Origin: LMUY01 sp964247705
GTDB taxonomy: Bacteria; Pseudomonadota; Alphaproteobacteria; Acetobacterales; Acetobacteraceae
Direction of reading: 5' to 3'
DNA: 64,000 nt
Assembly: GCA_964247705.1 (NCBI GenBank)
Contig: CAXTVQ010000001.1
Span: 62,001 to 126,000 of the forward strand
Part shown: positions 59,117 to 64,000 of the stretch, piece by piece
Position numbering within the stretch: position 1 is the first letter of the stretch
Layout: every line of letters starts with the position of its first letter
Program-made: the position numbers and the translations under genes
The notes under the pieces: model-generated
Told to the model about the DNA's origin: nothing
The model's input: only the letters and a program-made list of their open reading frames with translations
The model's database searches: none

Positions 59117-60409
59117 ATGGACACGCAAACCGCACAGGCCTTGATCCGTTTCGGTCTCGGACGCCGGGGCAGCGAGCCATTGCCGACCGACCCGGTGGCC
59201 TGGCTGCACAAGCAGCTCGAGGGCGACGATCCTGCCGCCTACGAGACGAGGCTGCCGACCACCGCCGACGGGCTGACAGTCATGCGGGAAGAGTTCAAGC
59301 TGAACCTGCCGCCGGGTGCATCCCTCATCAAGCCGCTGTTCCAGGAGGATGCGGCCGCACAAACCAAGCAGTTGATCACGACCGACGCGCCGTTCCGGGA
59401 GAGGCTGGTCTGGTTCTGGGCCAACCACTTCACCGTCAGCACCCGGCAAGGCGGCACCGACGCCGTCGTCGGGCCATACATCCGCGAGGCGATCCGGCCC
59501 AACGTCACCGGCCCGTTCTACGCCATGCTGGTCGCCGTCATGCGGCACCCGGCAATGCTGCTGTATCTCGACAACACCAATTCGTTCGGCCCGAACAGCA
59601 TCGCCGGCCGCAACCAGCATCGTGGGCTGAACGAGAATCTCGCGCGTGAGTGCCTCGAATTGCACACGCTCAGCCCAGCGGGCGGCTACACGCAGCAGGA
59701 TGTGACGTCGTTCGCCGCGATCCTCACCGGCTGGTCGGTCGACCTGCAGCGCCTGTACCCCGGCTACCTTTTCCGCGAGGGCGCGCATGAACCCGGCAGC
59801 AAGACCTTGCTCGGCCGCACCTTCCCCCCCGGCGAGGCGGGTGGGTTTGCCGCACTCGAGTTCCTGGCCAACCACCCGGCGACGCACCGTCATATCGCAA
59901 CCCAGCTCGTGACCCACTTCGTCGCCGACGACCCGCCGCCCGAAGCCATACGCACCATCGAGGGTGTGCTGCGCGACACCGGCGGGGACCTTGGGGCTGC
60001 CAGTGCCGCCCTCGTGACGCTGGAAGCCGCCTGGACGCCGCTTACCAAGGTGCGCTCGCCGCTGGACTACACGGTGGCGACCCTGCGCGCGCTGGATCTG
60101 CCGGCGGACAAGCAGGTGCCGCTGCCCCCGGTGCTCGGCAGCCTGGGCCAGCCGCTGTGGACGGCGCCGCTGCCGAACGGCTGGCCGGACACGGCGAGCG
60201 ACTGGGCGGCTCCGGAGGCGATGGTCCGCCGCTTCGACTGGACCTACAGCGTGGCCGCCCATGCCGGCGATACGGATCCCGCGGCGATGGCGGACGCCGC
60301 AATGGGCCCGCTGCTGCGGCCCGCGACGCTGGCGGCGATGCACGGCGCCGGGTCCCGCCGGGACGCGATCACACTGTTGCTAAGTTCACCCGAGTTTCAG
60401 AGGCGCTGA
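59117..60409 (+). CDS. DUF1800 family protein
   Basis: A 430-aa protein of the DUF1800 family, which almost always travels with DUF1501. The family stretches are FRERLVWFWANHFTVS near 94-109, the GRNQHRGLNENLARECLELH segment near 163-182, and HTLSPAGGYTQQDVTSFAAI near 182-201. No signal peptide is seen at the ATG start. The protein family has been linked by gene neighbourhood to secreted sulfatase- or phosphatase-like DUF1501 partners; its role is not established. The DUF1501 gene begins one base after its stop. Confidence 0.88.
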   Translation: MDTQTAQALIRFGLGRRGSEPLPTDPVAWLHKQLEGDDPAAYETRLPTTADGLTVMREEFKLNLPPGASLIKPLFQEDAAAQTKQLITTDAPFRERLVWFWANHFTVSTRQGGTDAVVGPYIREAIRPNVTGPFYAMLVAVMRHPAMLLYLDNTNSFGPNSIAGRNQHRGLNENLARECLELHTLSPAGGYTQQDVTSFAAILTGWSVDLQRLYPGYLFREGAHEPGSKTLLGRTFPPGEAGGFAALEFLANHPATHRHIATQLVTHFVADDPPPEAIRTIEGVLRDTGGDLGAASAALVTLEAAWTPLTKVRSPLDYTVATLRALDLPADKQVPLPPVLGSLGQPLWTAPLPNGWPDTASDWAAPEAMVRRFDWTYSVAAHAGDTDPAAMADAAMGPLLRPATLAAMHGAGSRRDAITLLLSSPEFQRR

Positions 60410-60410
60410 C

Positions 60411-61580
60411 ATGATCATCTCCCGCCGCTCCGCCCTGCTCGGCCTGACTGCCGCTTGGTCGTTCGGATCGGCGTCCATCGCGTTCGCCGCGGCCCCGACC
60501 GACAAGCGGTTCGTCGTCGTCATCCTGCGCGGCGCGCTGGACGGGATGGCGGCCGTGGTGCCTTACGGCGACCCCGACCTGATGCGGCTGCGCGCGGCGT
60601 TGGTGCCGCCGCAGCCTGGTCAGCCGAACGGGATGTTGGACCTGGGCGGCTTTTACGGGCTGCATCCGGCGCTCGCCGGCATGCATGGGATGTATCAGGC
60701 CGGCCAGTTGCTGCCGGTGCACGCCGTGGCCGGTCCCTACCGTAGCCGCAGCCATTTCGACGCGCAGGATTATCTGGAAAGCGGCGCCGAACAGCGGCTG
60801 TCGAGCGGCTGGCTGAACCGCGCGGTGGAGGCTATGCCAGGTCACCGCGCGAACACGGCGCTGGCGGTGGGGGTGACGGTGCCGCTGATGCTGCGTGGCG
60901 CCGCCCCCGTCGGGACGTACGCGCCCACTGGCTACCAGCCGCTGCCGCCCGAACTGTATGCCCGCATCGCGGACCTGGCGCATGACGACGCGCTGCTCGG
61001 CCCGGTGGTGATGGAGGGGCTGAAGGATCGCGGCTTCTCCACCGAGACTCTGGCCGGCTCCCAGGTGGACGACAAGAACTCAGTGGTAAGCGTGGCCCAG
61101 GCTGCGGGCAAGCTGCTCGCCGCACCCGATGGCCCGCGGGTAGCGGTGCTGGAGGGTGGCGGTTGGGACACCCACGCCGCGCAGGCCTTCCGGTTGCCCC
61201 GGCCGCTGCGGCTGCTGGATGCGGCACTCGTTGCGCTGAAGACGTCGATGGGGGCGGCGTGGGACCAGACGGCGGTGCTGGTGATGACGGAGTTCGGCCG
61301 CACCGCCCGCGTCAACGGCACGAACGGCACCGATCACGGTACGGCGGGGGTGGCATTCGTGGCCGGAGGCGGTGTCGCGGGCGGGCGAGTGGCGGGCACG
61401 TGGCCAGGTCTGAGTGACGCCAAGCTGTTCGAGAATCGCGATCTGGATCCCACCACGGATCTGCGTGCGGTGGCGATCGGGTTGCTGGTCGATCATCTGG
61501 GCGTGCCAGCGGCGGCGATGCCGGACGTGTTCCCCGGATGTCGCGGGTTGTCGCCGATGGGCGGGTTGCTGCGGGCGTAG
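60411..61580 (+). CDS. DUF1501 family protein, Tat-exported
   Basis: A 389-aa protein with a twin-arginine-type signal (ISRRSALLGLTAAWSFGSAS; cleavage near AFAA). The mature part has FVVVILRGALDGMAAVVPYG near 32-51, a sequence resembling alkaline-phosphatase-superfamily starts, SRSHFDAQDYLESG near 110-123, EGGGWDTHAAQ near 245-255 and MTEFGRTARVNGTNGTDHGT near 287-306. The last carries the histidine and aspartates that the superfamily uses as metal ligands. Function is unproven. It forms a two-gene operon with DUF1800 and ends before a terminator-like hairpin. Confidence 0.88.
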   Translation: MIISRRSALLGLTAAWSFGSASIAFAAAPTDKRFVVVILRGALDGMAAVVPYGDPDLMRLRAALVPPQPGQPNGMLDLGGFYGLHPALAGMHGMYQAGQLLPVHAVAGPYRSRSHFDAQDYLESGAEQRLSSGWLNRAVEAMPGHRANTALAVGVTVPLMLRGAAPVGTYAPTGYQPLPPELYARIADLAHDDALLGPVVMEGLKDRGFSTETLAGSQVDDKNSVVSVAQAAGKLLAAPDGPRVAVLEGGGWDTHAAQAFRLPRPLRLLDAALVALKTSMGAAWDQTAVLVMTEFGRTARVNGTNGTDHGTAGVAFVAGGGVAGGRVAGTWPGLSDAKLFENRDLDPTTDLRAVAIGLLVDHLGVPAAAMPDVFPGCRGLSPMGGLLRA

Positions 61581-61582
61581 TC

Positions 61583-61616
61583 CTCTCCCCTCCGCTTGTG
61601 GGAGGGGGAGTTCTTT
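61583..61616. terminator. Hairpin with T-rich tail between convergent DUF1501 and alcohol dehydrogenase genes
   Basis: CTCTCCCCTCC and GGAGGGGGAG pair with a 7-base loop and one bulge, followed on the + strand by TTCTTT. The stem is flanked by the two convergent stop codons (61580 and 61615), so it can act for both genes. Confidence 0.7.
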
Positions 61617-62670
61617 ACGCCGCTCGCAGTACGACTCGCCCGGTGATCTTACCGTCCTTCAGCCGCATCAGCGCGTCGTTCGCCTGGTTCATCGGCACCG
61701 TCGAATACGGCAGCGGCTTAAGCGTCCCTGCTTGGGCCAACGCCACCAATTCCCGCAGCTCCTTCGGGTTGCCGACATAGCTGCCGCCCACTGTCAGTTC
61801 GCGCATCGCCATGATCGGCAGCATCAAGGTCATGTCGCCGCCGAACAGCCCGACCTGCACCAAGCGTCCGCCCTTGGTGAGTGCGGCCATGCTGAAACGG
61901 GCGGTGGCGGTGCCGTTCACCAGGTCGATGATCGCGCGCACCGGGGCGCCGGCTGCGGCCATGATCGCCTCGGCCACGCCCTCGCCCGAGCCGTCCACCG
62001 TGGCGGTCGCGCCAGCGGCGGTGGCGTTGGCGCGTTTCTCCTCGCTGATGTCCACGGAGACGATGTTGCGGTGGCCCATCGCCTTGAGCACGGCAATCGC
62101 GTTCAGCCCCAAGCCGCCGGCGCCGACCAGCACGATGGGAGAGTCGGGCGGCAGCGGCATGACCTTCTTGATCGCGGAGTAGACGGTGATGCCGCTGCAG
62201 GCATAGGTCGCGGCCAGCGCCGGGTCCACCGTGCCGGGGTCGACCAGGTGACGCGGTTCCATGGCCAGCACGTGCGTCGCGTAACCGCCATTCTGATAGA
62301 CGCCGAGCGACTTGCCGGTGAGGCACATGTTGTCTTCCTCGGCCAGGCATCGCTCGCAGGTGCCGCAGCCGACCCAGGGGAACACGATGCGCAGGTCCCC
62401 CACGGCCACGCCGGTTGCGTCCGGCCCGAGCTTGACCACGCGGCCCACGATCTCGTGGCCCATCGCCAACGGCAGCTTCACGCCGCGGTCCTTCAGCGAC
62501 ATGCGCTTGCCGCCGCCGATATCGTAGTAGCCTTCCCAAATGTGCAGGTCGGAGTGGCAGACGCCGCAATGGGTGACTTCCAAAAGGACCTGCTTGCCGG
62601 TCGGCTCCGGCGTTGGCATTTCGATCTCTTGCAGGTCAGCCCCGTTCTCGACCACGGCCCATGCGCGCAT
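61615..62670 (-). CDS. Zinc-dependent NAD(P) alcohol dehydrogenase
   Basis: Medium-chain dehydrogenase/reductase of 351 aa. The catalytic zinc ligands are in HCGVCHSDLH near 36-45 and GHEIVG near 70-75; the structural zinc cysteines are CGTCERCLAEEDNMC near 101-115. The Rossmann motif is VLVGAGGLGLNAIAVL near 180-195, with SVDISEEKRA after it, where aspartate at the strand end favours NAD. The ATG at 62670 follows an AGGAGGA site; 12 upstream codons in frame are not conserved. The enzyme oxidises a primary or secondary alcohol of unknown identity. It is downstream of the second peptide transporter operon, 63 bp from its last visible permease gene. Confidence 0.92.
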   Translation of the reverse strand: MRAWAVVENGADLQEIEMPTPEPTGKQVLLEVTHCGVCHSDLHIWEGYYDIGGGKRMSLKDRGVKLPLAMGHEIVGRVVKLGPDATGVAVGDLRIVFPWVGCGTCERCLAEEDNMCLTGKSLGVYQNGGYATHVLAMEPRHLVDPGTVDPALAATYACSGITVYSAIKKVMPLPPDSPIVLVGAGGLGLNAIAVLKAMGHRNIVSVDISEEKRANATAAGATATVDGSGEGVAEAIMAAAGAPVRAIIDLVNGTATARFSMAALTKGGRLVQVGLFGGDMTLMLPIMAMRELTVGGSYVGNPKELRELVALAQAGTLKPLPYSTVPMNQANDALMRLKDGKITGRVVLRAA

Positions 62671-62733
62671 GCCGGTATCCTCCTGTTTGCTTGGCGCGGA
62701 TGACACACCGGCCTGGCGGGGCGGTCAACCGGG

Positions 62734-63645
62734 TTACCGCCGTCTCGGGTCCAGCGCGTCCCGCAGCCCGTCGCCAACTAGGTTGAACGCCAGCACCGCC
62801 AAGAAAATAGCCGCACCCGGGAAGATCGCGAGCCATGGCGCCTGGGTCAGGAAGCGTTGCGCCGAGTTCAGCATGGATCCCCAGGAGGGCGCCGGTGGCT
62901 GCTGGCCCAGGCCGAGGAAGGACAGGCTTGCCTCGGCGATGATGGCCGTTGCGATGGTCAGCGTCGCCTGCACCAGGAGCGGCGGCACGATGTTGGGCAG
63001 CACATGCCGCACCGCCACGCGCCAGGGCGGGTTGCCGAGCGCGCGGGCGGCTTCCACGTAGTCGTTAGCCGCCGCATCGATCGTGGCCGCGCGCGCGACG
63101 CGGACGAACACCGGTGTGGCCGTGACCCCGATCGCGATCATCGCGTTGGTCAAGGACGGGCCCAGGAACGCCGCGAGCGCGATCGCCAGGATCAGGAACG
63201 GGCAGGCCAGCATGGCGTCCACCACCCGGCCGATCACCGCGTCCGTCCAGCCGCCCACAAACCCGGCGAGCAATCCCAGCGGCACCCCCGCACCGGATGC
63301 GATCGCGACCGAAACCAATGCCGCCAGCAACGTCGCGCGTGCGCCGAACAACACGCGGGCCAGCACGTCGCGCCCGTTCTCGTCAGTGCCGAACCAGTGC
63401 AGGGCGGAGGGCGCCTTGCGGATCACGCTATAGGCCTGCCGGGTGGGATCGTATGGTGTGATCCAGGGGGCGAGGAGGGCTGCGGCGACGAACAGCACGA
63501 TCACCGCCAACCCGAACACCGCGGCCGGCCGGTGCGCGAACCGGGCCAAAGCCAGCGCCAACGGCCCCCGCGGCGGCCGTTGCGGGCTCGGGATGGCGGC
63601 GGACGGTGCGGCGACCCGTCCCCCGCTGCCAACCACCGCGCTCAC
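62734..63645 (-). CDS. Peptide ABC transporter permease (DppC-like), second system
   Basis: A 303-aa permease of another peptide-type importer. Landmarks: LIVLF-type first helix near 40-62, HWFGTDENGRDVLARVLFGA near 84-103, the EAA loop with AARALGNPPWRVAVRHVLPN near 198-217, and the ending NLVGDGLRDALDPRRR. The GTG at 63645 overlaps the DppB stop (GTGA). Sequence differs clearly from the DppC-like permease at 39552-40487, so this is a separate system and not a recent copy. Confidence 0.93.
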   Translation of the reverse strand: MSAVVGSGGRVAAPSAAIPSPQRPPRGPLALALARFAHRPAAVFGLAVIVLFVAAALLAPWITPYDPTRQAYSVIRKAPSALHWFGTDENGRDVLARVLFGARATLLAALVSVAIASGAGVPLGLLAGFVGGWTDAVIGRVVDAMLACPFLILAIALAAFLGPSLTNAMIAIGVTATPVFVRVARAATIDAAANDYVEAARALGNPPWRVAVRHVLPNIVPPLLVQATLTIATAIIAEASLSFLGLGQQPPAPSWGSMLNSAQRFLTQAPWLAIFPGAAIFLAVLAFNLVGDGLRDALDPRRR

Positions 63646-64000
63646 GCGACGCGCAGCCGCGGGTTGACCAGCACGTAGAGCACGTCTGCCAACAGGTTCA
63701 GCAGAATGTAGAGCGTCGCCGTCACCATCACGACGCCCTGCACGACGGGGTAGTCGCGGTTGAACACGGCGTCCACCACCAGCTTGCCGAAGCCCGGGAT
63801 GCTAAATACCTGCTCCGTCAGCACGGCGCCCGAGAACAGCGTGCCGAGTTCGAGCGCGCCGAGAGTCACCACCGGCACAAGCGCATTGCGTAGTGCGTGG
63901 CGGATGACCACGCTGCCTTCCCGCAAGCCCTTGGCGCGGGCCGTCCGGACATAGTCCTGGTCCAGCGCCGTCAGCATGGCAGAGCGCGTATGGCGCATCA
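63642..64000 (-). CDS. Peptide ABC transporter permease (DppB-like), second system, cut by window edge
   Basis: The last 118-119 codons of a DppB-type permease. Visible are the EAA loop (TARAKGLREGSVVIRHALRN near the left of the visible part), then LGTLFSGAVLTEQVFSIPGF and the final helix with LLADVLYVLVNPRLRV. The gene's start, and presumably the binding protein and ATPase genes, lie beyond position 64000. Its TGA stop overlaps the GTG of the DppC-like gene. Confidence 0.93.
   Translation of the reverse strand, partial: MRHTRSAMLTALDQDYVRTARAKGLREGSVVIRHALRNALVPVVTLGALELGTLFSGAVLTEQVFSIPGFGKLVVDAVFNRDYPVVQGVVMVTATLYILLNLLADVLYVLVNPRLRVA

Overview
The window is a G+C-rich bacterial chromosome segment with very few non-coding gaps (none over 300 bp) and mostly co-directional, overlapping genes. 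Gene order points to an alphaproteobacterium, most likely Rhodospirillales/Acetobacteraceae: pyrH-frr-uppS-cdsA-dxr-rseP-bamA-ompH-lpxD-fabZ-lpxA-lpxI, ffh-rpsP-rimM-trmD-rplS running into leuCDB, DUF485-actP, a DUF1127 protein, and short intergenic palindromes of the kind common in that group. The taxonomic call is an inference from gene content and order; no rRNA is present.

Layout. 1-505: 5' part of a CoA-binding acyl-CoA synthetase (- strand). 658-7799: catabolic operon (+): NitT/TauT-like ABC importer (ATPase, permease, binding protein), a fused enoyl-CoA hydratase/3-hydroxyacyl-CoA dehydrogenase and a pair of acyl-CoA dehydrogenases, resembling pimeloyl/dicarboxylate beta-oxidation modules; a convergent LuxR-type regulator follows. 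8493-13255 (+): CvpA-like protein, SDR, alpha/beta hydrolase, M20 peptidase, nitroreductase. 13279-27872 (-): the long envelope cluster for isoprenoids and phospholipids (uppS, cdsA, dxr), outer-membrane assembly (bamA, ompH/skp, rseP) and lipid A (lpxD, fabZ, lpxA, lpxI), ending in gloA and the YcjX/YcjF pair. 27995-30762 (-): acetate symporter with its DUF485 partner, and a YqaA-like membrane protein.

30905-34743: small secreted protein, cytochrome b561, an EnvZ/OmpR-type two-component pair and a divergent Met-rich exported protein. 34782-39548: AlkA glycosylase, two unknown overlapping helical-protein genes, DUF1127, LysR regulator, a membrane protein. 39552-47189 (-): complete oligopeptide ABC operon with two tandem binding proteins and a DUF4160-DUF2442 pair inserted between the two ATPase genes. 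47335-48883: an orphan Thr/Gly-rich protein, a PAP2 phosphatase and a basic secreted protein. 49088-52469 (+): ffh and the rpsP-rimM-trmD-rplS translation operon; 52618-55821 leuC, leuD, leuB; 55878 a TPR/ATP-grasp fusion of unknown function; tRNA-Arg(ACG). 57619-61580: MFS symporter, DUF1800-DUF1501 pair. 61615-64000 (-): zinc alcohol dehydrogenase and the start of a second peptide ABC operon, cut by the window edge.

No mobile element, CRISPR array, prophage or clear pseudogene was found. The least explained parts are the TPR/ATP-grasp protein, the DUF4160-DUF2442 insertion inside the transporter operon, the unknown pair at 35480-37752, and small palindromic elements, one of which forms the lpxA stop / lpxI start junction.
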